31,640 bases of DNA from Kuafuiihalomonas sp964473255 (lineage in GTDB: Bacteria; Myxococcota; Kuafuiibacteriia; Kuafuiibacteriales; Kuafuiibacteriaceae), in contig CAYYOT010000060.1 of NCBI GenBank assembly GCA_964473255.1, positions 1-31,640 on the forward strand. The letters run 5' to 3'. The stretch's first letter is position 1; every line of letters starts with the position of its first letter. The position numbers and the translations under genes are program-made. Shown one piece after another: positions 1 to 6,531 of this stretch. Under the pieces are notes generated by a model. The model saw only the letters and a program-made list of their open reading frames with translations. It was not told the DNA's origin and ran no database searches.

Positions 1-651
1 ACGCCCGTCCTGGGCGCACAAGACCCTCTGGTGACCGGCGTGGTGTTCAGCGACTTCTACGACAACGGGCTCCGCCTGCTCCCGGTGCTTCAACAAGCGG
101 TCGAAGACTACGAGGACGACGTACAGTTTCGGTTTCGTTCTCTGCCCGCCAACCCCGACCCCTCGCAAGACGGCACGGGCATGGCCGCCGCGGCGGTGCT
201 CGCCGCTCGCGAGCAAGGACGATTTTGGGACATGTATGGGCTCCTGATGAAGCAGCGGACGGCGCTTCGACGAGACGTCTTCATGAAGGACGCGACCGAC
301 TTCGAGCTCGACGTCGCTCGCTTCGAGTCCGACCTCGGGTCGGAGACGATCGCCGCGCACGTCGCTCGCGACGTCGCGGCCGCCGCGTCCTTCGGCGTTC
401 GGGGTACGCCGACGATGTTCATCAACGGCATCCCCTTCGAAGGGGCACGAAGCTACGGTCGCCTGGCGCGCTACATCGACACCGAACTCGAGGCGGCGCG
501 GGCCCGGGTCTCTGCGGGGGTGCCGCGCACCCAGGTCTACGACGACATCATGCGGTACGAGGTCGGCAAGACGTGGGAGCTGGCGCCGGCGCGAAAGAGC
601 GTCCCATCCTCGGAGCGGTCGGCCTCCGGCGGCCGACCCTCCGAGCGCTGA
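1..651 (+). CDS. DsbA-like thioredoxin-fold protein lacking cysteines (5' partial)
   Basis: The frame is open from base 1, so the true start lies upstream; a GTG at 31 is only an internal codon. The visible 216 residues follow the DsbA / DSBA-oxidoreductase pattern: a strand ending FSDF, a long helical insert with QGRFWDMYGLL, and a cis-proline region GVRGTPTMFINGIPFEGA near the end. In redox-active family members FSDF is followed by CPFC. Here the same place reads YDNGL, and the visible protein has no cysteine at all, so it cannot be a thiol oxidoreductase in this domain. An upstream, unseen domain could carry the cysteines, since tandem DsbA proteins exist in this group. The last 30 residues are Arg/Ser-rich and probably disordered. 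It converges with the metalloprotease gene, 31 bases away. The fold is fairly certain; the role is unknown. Confidence 0.8.
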   Translation, partial: TPVLGAQDPLVTGVVFSDFYDNGLRLLPVLQQAVEDYEDDVQFRFRSLPANPDPSQDGTGMAAAAVLAAREQGRFWDMYGLLMKQRTALRRDVFMKDATDFELDVARFESDLGSETIAAHVARDVAAAASFGVRGTPTMFINGIPFEGARSYGRLARYIDTELEAARARVSAGVPRTQVYDDIMRYEVGKTWELAPARKSVPSSERSASGGRPSER

Positions 652-682
652 CGAAATGCCGCGCTCGGCGCACCCCGAGCGC
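641..682. terminator. GC-rich hairpins between convergent genes, no U-tract
   Basis: GCGCTCGG at 661-668 pairs perfectly with CCGAGCGC at 675-682 (8 bp, 6-base loop). The same CCGAGCGC also occurs at 641-648, so segment 661-668 can pair with either side. The structure ends exactly where the minus-strand stop codon begins (683). No T-run follows on either strand, so intrinsic termination is not assured. A role as a 3'-end or Rho-associated hairpin is inference. Confidence 0.4.
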
Positions 683-1501
683 TCAGCGCGGGGCGCGTCG
701 CCGCCGCCGGGCTCCGAGCATGAAGCCGGCCAGCAGGACGAAAACGGGAAGCGTCCCTGGCGACCCGTTCACCCCGCGGCACCCGCCGTCGTCGGTGTCG
801 AACGCGCCGGGGGGCGGGGCAATGCAGGGCGCGGGATCCTCTCCCGAAGGATAGATCGTGCAGATCCCGGAGATGTCATCGCTCTCCAGCGAGCGTTTCG
901 AAGTTTCGCACCGCTGAGAGTTGAAGGCCATGGTGGCCTCGGCCAGGCTCGGGTCTTGGGTGAAGTCGGGATGGTTCAGCCCGATCACGTGTCCGAGCTC
1001 GTGGGTCAGCGTGTTTTCGAGATCCTGCTGGCGGAACAGGTCGTTGCACTCGACGTCGGCGTTCAAGAACAGGAAGCGCTCGTTGAACTCGACGTCGGCG
1101 TCCAAGAGCTCTCCGGTGTTCGTTCGGAAGGTGGGCGTGGTCAGGGCCAGCGCCGACCGGTCGTGGGGCCATTCATCGCGGAGGATGTGCACGAGGACGT
1201 TCTGGTTGGGGCCCCCGTCCTGAAAGCCGGCGGTCACGCCGTCCGCGGTGCCGGTGTAGCGGAGGCTCATGTCCGAGCAGGATACGCCCGTCCATTCGGC
1301 GAAGGACCGCTGAAGGTCGGTCTCCGCCGTGTCGTACAGCTCCGCTAGGTTGGGATTGGCGACGAAATCGACCTGGCGTGTGTACCAGGTCGGGGTCGGC
1401 GTTCCGCCCGAGGGCTCGATGCACACGAAAGCCCAAGCGGGGACCGCGGTCAGGCTGAGCGCCAGCGCCGCCAGGATCGATGACGAGACTCGGGTCTTCA
1501 C
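683..1501 (-). CDS. Secreted matrixin-type zinc metalloprotease with MYXO-CTERM-like tail
   Basis: The 272-residue product begins at a GTG giving VKTRVSSS and a signal peptide ending PAWA (about residues 1-24). The zinc site HELGHVIGLNH spans residues 168-178, and a Met-turn methionine lies in ATMAF near 191. This is the HExxHxxGxxH metzincin arrangement of matrixins (M10-like). Typical matrixin features before it include a buried AEWTGVSC strand. The C-terminus has GGCRG near 239-243, a hydrophobic stretch at about 250-264, then five arginines, the three-part layout of MYXO-CTERM sorting signals. It is probably a surface-exposed endopeptidase anchored after myxosortase processing. The start overlaps the upstream gene by four bases (GTGA), so translation is likely coupled. 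An in-frame upstream ATG at 1615 would place Arg-rich sequence before the signal peptide and was not chosen. Confidence 0.85.
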   Translation of the reverse strand: MKTRVSSSILAALALSLTAVPAWAFVCIEPSGGTPTPTWYTRQVDFVANPNLAELYDTAETDLQRSFAEWTGVSCSDMSLRYTGTADGVTAGFQDGGPNQNVLVHILRDEWPHDRSALALTTPTFRTNTGELLDADVEFNERFLFLNADVECNDLFRQQDLENTLTHELGHVIGLNHPDFTQDPSLAEATMAFNSQRCETSKRSLESDDISGICTIYPSGEDPAPCIAPPPGAFDTDDGGCRGVNGSPGTLPVFVLLAGFMLGARRRRRAPR

Positions 1502-2034
1502 TGGCTCACCTCGGTGGCGCCCAGCCGAGCGGCGAGCTCGTGGAGCGGCAGGGCGTTCGGAGCCCGGGCGGAGCCCCCGACGAAGCCGAGGCCGGTCACG
1601 TCGCGCACGGCCCACTTCACCCCCCCGCGGTCCACCACGTGGTAGGTCCCTGCGGCGAGACCGACGGCGGTCATCCCTCCTGCCGGGCTCATGCGGGCGA
1701 ACACGACGACTTCCTCGCCGATGCCGAACGTCGAGGCGCCCGGAACCGGTTGGCTGACGTCGCCGACCGTCCCGCCGGGGCTCACGACGACGATCGTCGC
1801 CCGGGAGCCGGTCTTGGCCGCCCAGAGCTCGTCGACGCGGATGGTCGTCTTCGTGAGGATTCGCCCGCCGCGGTCTCGGCCCGACCAGGCGCTTTCCACG
1901 TTCACGACCGATCCCTTGGCCACCACGTCGGCGGCGGCCGCCATCTCCGGGAGGGACAGGCTCTCGACCAGCGCCGCGGACGCGCTCGTAGCCGGCGCCA
2001 ACGCCGCGGCGACCAGCGCGAATCTTCTAATCAT
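1498..2034 (-). CDS. Secreted protein of unknown function, coupled to the metalloprotease
   Basis: 178 residues with an N-terminal signal peptide (MIRRFALVAAALAPATSASA). The mature part starts LVESLSLPEMAAAADVVAKGSV and continues as an all-beta looking domain with TKTTIRVDELWA, a Gly-rich turn and a segment GIGEEVVVFARM. This layout resembles a widespread but uncharacterised family of Myxococcota secreted proteins that I recall near matrixin-like proteases; that resemblance is from memory. The ATG is preceded by GAAGGCGAC, a fair ribosome-binding site. Its last bases overlap the protease start by four bases, so the two proteins are probably made together. An inhibitor, chaperone or co-secreted partner would fit, but nothing in the sequence decides this. 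Confidence 0.75.
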   Translation of the reverse strand: MIRRFALVAAALAPATSASAALVESLSLPEMAAAADVVAKGSVVNVESAWSGRDRGGRILTKTTIRVDELWAAKTGSRATIVVVSPGGTVGDVSQPVPGASTFGIGEEVVVFARMSPAGGMTAVGLAAGTYHVVDRGGVKWAVRDVTGLGFVGGSARAPNALPLHELAARLGATEVSQ

Positions 2035-2116
2035 GTCGCCTTCATAGCCGCGCAGCCGGGGATAGCCACGTGACGTTTTGGGTTCGATTCACGGGGCAAG
2101 CCGAAAGCCCTGCCGA

Positions 2117-2605
2117 TCAATAGCACACGACGCCCGCTTCGAACTCGTCGAAGCACTCTTCGTCGAAGGCGGTTACCCGGAGCTTGTGTAGCCCCCGGGC
2201 CTCGCAGCGGTACACCGCGGTCGAGCTGGTGGTGACCTCTAGGGTGCCGCCGGGTGCGTCCCACGTCATCCCCACGATGTCGCCGTCGGGGTCCTCGACG
2301 ATGAAGTCGACGTGCATGCGTGCTCCGAGCGGACCGGCCGATGGCGCGATGGCCACTCGGTCGATGACGGGGCAGAGGTTGATCTCGGTGTCGATCTCGA
2401 GCTCAACCTCCAGCGTGCAGATCTGGCTGCATCCGTCGAGAACCGCGAGATTGCCGTCATCGCAGTCTTCGCCAGGGTCGAGTCGGCCATTGCCGCATTC
2501 GGGCGGTATGTCGGGATCGTCGCCACAGGCATGAGCCAACAGTACGGCAGCCAGCGCTGGGCCCCGCATCCACCGTGGTCGCACCCGCACCCCCTGAGCC
2601 CTCAT
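2117..2605 (-). CDS. Lipoprotein with one DUF4215 repeat and a PKD/Ig-like domain
   Basis: About 162 residues from the ATG at 2605; an inner ATG at 2569 is an equally possible start. The N-terminus is Arg-rich, then hydrophobic, with lipobox LLAHAC, so it is likely a lipoprotein. One cysteine-rich repeat follows (CGNGRLDPGEDCDDGN to GCSQIC). The remainder begins CPVIDRVAIAP and contains DPDGDIVGMTWDAPGG and YRCEARGLHKLRVTAFD. This looks like a PKD/Ig-type beta-sandwich with an internal disulfide and ends at FEAGVVCY. The same kind of domain is found in the large protein at 4243-6120 (NACPIAEDIEIFP to FDVEC). It precedes the protease pair by 82 bases on the same strand and is divergent from the small lipoprotein gene at 2729. 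Function unknown. Confidence 0.75.
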   Translation of the reverse strand: MRAQGVRVRPRWMRGPALAAVLLAHACGDDPDIPPECGNGRLDPGEDCDDGNLAVLDGCSQICTLEVELEIDTEINLCPVIDRVAIAPSAGPLGARMHVDFIVEDPDGDIVGMTWDAPGGTLEVTTSSTAVYRCEARGLHKLRVTAFDEECFDEFEAGVVCY

Positions 2606-2728
2606 CGACGATGCGGGTCCCCAGGTCACGCGCAATAGATCGGGCCCTTTCAAGGTTCGCCGGGCCGCCAAATTCTTGAAATGAATCAGTCACAATCGTT
2701 TTCGAGCCGTTGTGGTAGGTCCCCTTCG

Positions 2729-3235
2729 ATGAATTTCGACACCTTCAAACCAATCACGCGCTCCATGCTTTTGGCCTCGGCCCTGGCGTGCACGCAGCAG
2801 TCGGGCAAGGAGGCGAATACGGCGCCGAGGACCCCTGCCGCCGAAGATCATTCGGCCCCGACGCCCGCCGCGTCCGAATCTGCGGCAACGAAGCCTTCGG
2901 CCGCCGCCGGCGAAGGCGAGGTGAAGCGCTACGGGATGTACGAGGGCACGTCCGAAAAGCGCAAGATCATCTTGGCGCTGACCGGCAGCGGCGGCGCCAT
3001 CCTTCGCAGCCGACCGGCGGGGGCCACGGCCGCCGAGCAGTCGATGAAGCAGCGAGGGAAATGGTCCGAGTCCGCGGACGGCACCATCACCGTCGAGCTC
3101 GAGGCACCCGAGGGAGCGAGCGAAGGGACCACCACGATGGTCTTCAAGACCGATTCCAGCGGAAGCTTCATCGCGCACGACTGGGACAAAGACGTCTACG
3201 GCGAGGGGGGCTTCACGCTCGCCAAGAGCATCTGA
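2729..3235 (+). CDS. Small lipoprotein, possibly NlpE-like beta-barrel
   Basis: The ATG at 2729 gives MNFDTFKPITRSMLLASALAC, a lipoprotein signal peptide with lipobox ALAC. The upstream in-frame ATG at 2681 would put 16 polar residues before it and was not chosen. A Pro/Ala/Ser/Glu-rich linker of roughly 45 residues follows. The C-terminal 105 residues begin YGMYEGTSEKRKIILAL and continue with alternating polar/apolar strands, including GKWSESADGTITVELE and a closing DVYGEGGFTLAK. The GxYEG...GxW...I.V pattern recalls the N-terminal barrel of NlpE-type lipoproteins. The NlpE CxxC is absent and the likeness is weak. It stands alone: divergent from the gene on its left, convergent with the one on its right. 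Confidence 0.7.
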   Translation: MNFDTFKPITRSMLLASALACTQQSGKEANTAPRTPAAEDHSAPTPAASESAATKPSAAAGEGEVKRYGMYEGTSEKRKIILALTGSGGAILRSRPAGATAAEQSMKQRGKWSESADGTITVELEAPEGASEGTTTMVFKTDSSGSFIAHDWDKDVYGEGGFTLAKSI

Positions 3236-3252
3236 GACCGCGAACCGGGCGA

Positions 3253-3283
3253 GCGCCGTCGCTCGTGAAAGGAGCGTCGGCGC
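3253..3283. terminator. Strong hairpin between convergent genes
   Basis: Two 12-base arms, 3253-3264 and 3272-3283, pair with one mismatch around a 7-base loop (GTGAAAG). The structure lies between the stop of the small lipoprotein (3235) and the stop of the minus-strand gene (3302). No T-run is present, so it may act as an RNA 3'-end stabiliser rather than a classic intrinsic terminator. Confidence 0.45.
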
Positions 3284-3301
3284 GAGTCGAGCCGGCCCGA
3301 G

Positions 3302-4090
3302 TCAGTTGGCTGCGACCTTCGGTTTCTTACAGGCGTTTTCGCACTTGTGCACTTCGCACATGGCGAGGGCGCCGGCCCGTCCCAGCGCGAACGACGGATT
3401 GGTGAAGCGGGCGCCTACGGTCACGGGGTCGGTCGATTCTGCCGCCGCCTCCCATTCCTTCACGCACGGGCCGTTGCCGCCGTCCACCACGCATTCCTTC
3501 GACGGTACGCTACCGCAGTAGCACTTCAGCCCGTACTGGAGCTTGCTCAGGCAGCCGGCCTCCTGGTGGCACTCGACGACCTCCTTGCACAGCTCCGCCC
3601 TCGGCGTGCCCGCCTTGGGCCCGCCGGCGGCGATGTCGGTGGCGCCGAAGCACTCGTCGATGCGGTTCTTGGGGTTCGTGGGGGGCCACGATTCGCAGTT
3701 GAGCTCCTTGCAGGCCTTGCAGTCGGACAGGAGGCAGTCGGCCGAGCAGGCATCGCCGTCCTCGTTGTTGCCGTCGTCACACTCTTCTCCGGCTTCCACG
3801 GCTCCGTTTCCGCAGACCTGTTTTGTGCACGTCTTGGTGCAGCCGTCGCCGTCGATGGCGTTTCCGTCGTCGCACTGCTCGCCCTCTTCGACCTTTCCGT
3901 TGCCGCACTCGGTCTGGGTGCGAGCCAGGAGGCTGGGATACTCCCGGGCCCTGCGGTCCACCTCGGCGAGCTCGGGATCGGCGAGCTCCGGCAGATCGAA
4001 GCCGGGTCCGGGGGCAAAGACCGCCCAGAGGGCGAAGGCCCCACACAGGGCGGCGAAAGCGAGCAGGAGATACCGGGTATTTGTGTTCAT
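3302..4090 (-). CDS. Membrane-anchored protein: two DUF4215 repeats plus 14-Cys C-terminal domain
   Basis: 262 residues from the ATG at 4090, which has the site AGGAACGG just upstream; the longer frame to 4165 lacks such a site. Residues 8-26 form a hydrophobic segment (signal anchor or signal peptide, no lipobox). Two cysteine-rich repeats follow at 62-88 and 93-119 (CGNGKVEEGEQCDDGN, CGNGAVEAGEECDDGN). Residues 124-254 carry 14 cysteines whose spacing matches the C-terminal domains of the proteins at 4243-6120 and 14934-15770. The exceptions are a shorter Cys6-Cys7 gap (5 instead of 20 residues) and a one-residue shift around Cys10. Landmarks shared by all three are CYCG, NGPCV, AAES, TNP.FA.G.AG. 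The even cysteine number suggests a disulfide-stabilised extracytoplasmic module. It sits downstream of the larger paralogue, beyond a terminator. Function unknown. Confidence 0.85.
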   Translation of the reverse strand: MNTNTRYLLLAFAALCGAFALWAVFAPGPGFDLPELADPELAEVDRRAREYPSLLARTQTECGNGKVEEGEQCDDGNAIDGDGCTKTCTKQVCGNGAVEAGEECDDGNNEDGDACSADCLLSDCKACKELNCESWPPTNPKNRIDECFGATDIAAGGPKAGTPRAELCKEVVECHQEAGCLSKLQYGLKCYCGSVPSKECVVDGGNGPCVKEWEAAAESTDPVTVGARFTNPSFALGRAGALAMCEVHKCENACKKPKVAAN

Positions 4091-4165
4091 GGGCCGTTCC
4101 TGAGAGGCGCCTACATACCCCAGCGAGCGCGGGTCGTCTGTGTCAGTTCGGAAAACGTCGGGCAC

Positions 4166-4198
4166 AAAAAAAGGGGCCCGGACCGAAGTCCGAGCCCC
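4166..4198 (-). terminator. Rho-independent terminator with UUCG tetraloop
   Basis: Read on the minus strand, GGGGCTCGGAC and GTCCGGGCCCC pair over 11 positions with one mismatch, around a TTCG loop closed by C-G. A run of seven T follows. It lies 45 bases beyond the stop codon of the 625-residue lipoprotein gene (4243-6120) and should end its transcript before the next gene at 4090. Confidence 0.9.
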
Positions 4199-4242
4199 CT
4201 CCTCACCAACCGGCCGTCAGACCGGCGGTTGACCGCGCCCGC

Positions 4243-4692
4243 TTAGCGGACGGCGCACTCCGTCTGGCAGACGTTGGTGTCGCACGTGAAAAGGCTGCCG
4301 GCGAGGCCCGAGGCGAACGCCGGGTTCGTGATCCGCGGAAGCACCGTCGACGGAGCGGTCGACTCGGCCGCGTCGTTGAACTCGTCAACGCAGGGACCGT
4401 TCGCCGCACCGAAGCAGGCCAGACCACCGGTGGCGGCGCCGCAGTAGCAGTCCTGAGCACCGTTCAGGGTCGCGAGGCACGAGCCCGTCGGGAAGTCCAG
4501 GTTCGGGTCGGTGCTGGTCTGACCCTCGGTGTCGCGAACGCAAGCCACCACGGCGGCGCACAGCTCGTCCTTGGGCTGGCCGGCGGCCGGACCACCTGCA
4601 GCGGTGCCCGTCGCGTTGAAGCACTCGTCGACGCGGTCGGCGGGCGACGATCCGGGGAACGCACGGCAGTTCAGGTCTTCACACTCTTCGCA
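4243..4692 (-). repeat. Copy 1 of a 450-base diverged repeat encoding the 14-Cys domain
   Basis: This segment covers the last 149 codons plus stop of the 625-residue lipoprotein. It aligns without gaps at protein level to 14934-15383. By eye about 24 of 149 residues differ, and long stretches of DNA are also shared. Both copies lie in the same orientation, about 10.7 kb apart. Confidence 0.85.
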
Positions 4693-6120
4693 GGCCAGAA
4701 CCTGGCAGTTGGTGCAGCCGTCGAAGCGGACGGTGTTGCCATCGTCGCAGACCTCGAGGGGCTCGGTGCAGGTGCCGAAGGTGCCGCTGCCGTTCAGCGT
4801 GCAGACTTCGTTGCGGCCGGCGTTGCAGTCCGCATCCACCTGGCAGATGGCACCGTTGCCGCAGACCGCAGCGCCGATGGTCTGACAGTTGGCGTCGCAG
4901 GTGCCGGTGCCGGGGAGCTCGCACTCCTCGCCGCACTGGAACGTGCTGCCCAGGCTGGCGCAGTCGGCGTCCGTGGTGCACACCGTCTTGACGGTGGCGG
5001 TCCCGTTGTTGCTGTTGCCGGCCGCAGTGTCGACGCAGTAGCCGCTCTGGACGTTGTTGTCGCCGCAGAACTCGTTCAGGCACTGGTTGTTGCAGCCGTC
5101 GCCGTTCATCAGGTTGCCGTCGTCGCACTCCTCGACGCCGTTGTTGTTGACCACGCCGTCGCCGCAGACCTCGATGATGCAGCCGGCGGTGCAGCCGTCG
5201 CCGTCGATGGTGTTGCCGTCGTCGCACTCTTCGCCCGGATCGAGCTGGCCGTCGCCGCAGACGCCCACGGGGAGGCACTCGACGTCGAACTCATACGTCT
5301 CGTTGTCGGAAACGCCGCACTCGTTGTCGTCGCTCAGCACGACGGTCAGCGAGCCCACGCCCACGGTGCAGCAGGTGAAGGCGCCGGTGAAGGTGCCCAC
5401 CAGCGGCGACTCGAGGGTCCGGTCGGGGTTGGCGCAGTCGCCGTTGAAGGTGCCGAGGTTCCCGGGGAACTGACCCCAGGTCACGGTCACGGCGTCGCCC
5501 TCGAGGTCCGAAAAGGCGTCGATCTTGATGTCGAGGTCGGCAACTTCGACCTGCGTGGCCGTCGGGAAGATCTCGATGTCTTCGGCGATCGGGCAGGCGT
5601 TGAACGAACCGGTCACGGTCAGAACGCCGCGCGGGGTCTGATCGAGGCAGTTCACGGGGATGGTAACGGGGGTGTTCACGCCGCCCACGACGAAGATCTC
5701 GTCGGAGACGCCGGAGCACTCGTACTGCTGGATGCAGATGCCGTCCGAGTTGCCGTCCTGGCAGTCGGAAAGCTGGGTGCAGTCCGCGCCGTCGTTGAAG
5801 CCGCCGACGCACTGGAAGGTCGACTTGGCGTTGATCTCACACACCCAGGGGTCGGTCTGAGACGCCGCGATCTGACCGAAGATGGCCGAGACCTCGGAGC
5901 CGGGCAGACCGGACACGTCGATGACCTTGGTCAGGCTGACGCCCAGGTTGGCGTTGGTGCACTCGGCATCGACGCGCGTGATCTGAACGTTCTGCGGGAA
6001 CGTCAGGGCGAAGCCAACTTCGCCCTCGTTACCCGTGGGACCACCGTTGCCGTCGCCGCCGTTACAGCCGGCGAGCGCTACCAGGCCCGCCAGGCCAAAA
6101 ATCTTGTTTACGTTGTTCAT
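4243..6120 (-). CDS. Large cysteine-rich lipoprotein: PKD-like domain, DUF4215 repeats, 14-Cys domain
   Basis: 625 residues from the ATG at 6120, preceded by GGGAGGAATC. The signal peptide MNNVNKIFGLAGLVALAGC has its lipobox cysteine at 19. Residues 35-170 form a beta-rich region with cysteine pairs. Residues 174-285 form a PKD/Ig-like domain like that in the protein at 2117-2605. Cysteine-rich repeats follow at about 288-314 (CGDGQLDPGEECDDGN) and 319-347 (CGDGVVNNNGVEECDDGN). Partial versions follow at 352-476, mixed with short C-x-D-x-D-C units (CTTDADC, CQVDADC). Residues 477-625 are the 14-cysteine domain, of the same length and about five residues in six identical to the one ending at 14934. 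It is probably outer-membrane anchored and surface exposed. It is divergent from the PstS-like gene at 6532 across a region of repeated sites. Confidence 0.88.
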   Translation of the reverse strand: MNNVNKIFGLAGLVALAGCNGGDGNGGPTGNEGEVGFALTFPQNVQITRVDAECTNANLGVSLTKVIDVSGLPGSEVSAIFGQIAASQTDPWVCEINAKSTFQCVGGFNDGADCTQLSDCQDGNSDGICIQQYECSGVSDEIFVVGGVNTPVTIPVNCLDQTPRGVLTVTGSFNACPIAEDIEIFPTATQVEVADLDIKIDAFSDLEGDAVTVTWGQFPGNLGTFNGDCANPDRTLESPLVGTFTGAFTCCTVGVGSLTVVLSDDNECGVSDNETYEFDVECLPVGVCGDGQLDPGEECDDGNTIDGDGCTAGCIIEVCGDGVVNNNGVEECDDGNLMNGDGCNNQCLNEFCGDNNVQSGYCVDTAAGNSNNGTATVKTVCTTDADCASLGSTFQCGEECELPGTGTCDANCQTIGAAVCGNGAICQVDADCNAGRNEVCTLNGSGTFGTCTEPLEVCDDGNTVRFDGCTNCQVLACEECEDLNCRAFPGSSPADRVDECFNATGTAAGGPAAGQPKDELCAAVVACVRDTEGQTSTDPNLDFPTGSCLATLNGAQDCYCGAATGGLACFGAANGPCVDEFNDAAESTAPSTVLPRITNPAFASGLAGSLFTCDTNVCQTECAVR

Positions 6121-6531
6121 CTGTTCTGATTCCTCCCGCTGCGGTCCATCGCAGCGCGGTCCATATAGCCCAGCGGCCCGAGGAGAGTTGTTACGATTCA
6201 AAGGAGCCTTATCGACAACTCGGGTTCGCACCTGGTTTGGTCGTGCGATTAGTTGAAATGCATCCCGCGGGTTTCCTTCCAGCCGTGCGATAAGTCTCGT
6301 CGTGCGATTAAACAAAGGCGAGCGACTCCGGTAGCCTGCACCCGTCGGGTGAAAACGTGCGATAAGTTCCCATGCAGATGGATTGCGCGCGCGAGAGTAT
6401 TGAATACTTACGCACCCTTATCGGTGTAGGAGTTGTCGAATTGGCTCCCCCGAATCGTCACGCTTGCCCACCGCCATCTGAGCTATACGGACGGCGCCGC
6501 GACCAACCAGCGGCGGGAGGAAAGTTACATA
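6121..6531. promoter_or_regulatory. Divergent intergenic region with four CGTGCGATWA sites
   Basis: No gene is supported in these 411 bases between two divergent envelope genes. The decamer CGTGCGATTA occurs at 6242-6251 and 6301-6310, and CGTGCGATAA at 6284-6293 and 6356-6365, all in the same orientation. The two ATTA copies share a TCGTGCGATTA core. The two ATAA copies share the extension GTYYC. Start-to-start spacings are 42, 17 and 55 bases. I did not notice the decamer elsewhere in the window. Shorter inverted TTATCG motifs lie at 6209-6214 and 6418-6423. Iterated sites in a divergent promoter region suggest binding of a regulator; which one is unknown. Confidence 0.6.
6396..6408. promoter_or_regulatory. 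Perfect 13-base palindrome, operator-like
   Basis: AGTATT-G-AATACT is a perfect inverted repeat with a one-base centre. It is AT-rich against a GC-rich background and lies 124 bases before the ATG at 6532. It looks like a dimeric regulator site or part of a promoter; this is inference from symmetry and position only. Confidence 0.4.

Noticed and set aside
3823..6129. A 768-codon open frame on the plus strand opposite the cysteine-rich lipoprotein gene
   Set aside because: Its translation is Val/Ala/Gly/Asp-rich with no motif. It is the mirror image of Cys-Asp-Gly codons on the other strand, which carries the real repeats, signal peptide and ribosome site.
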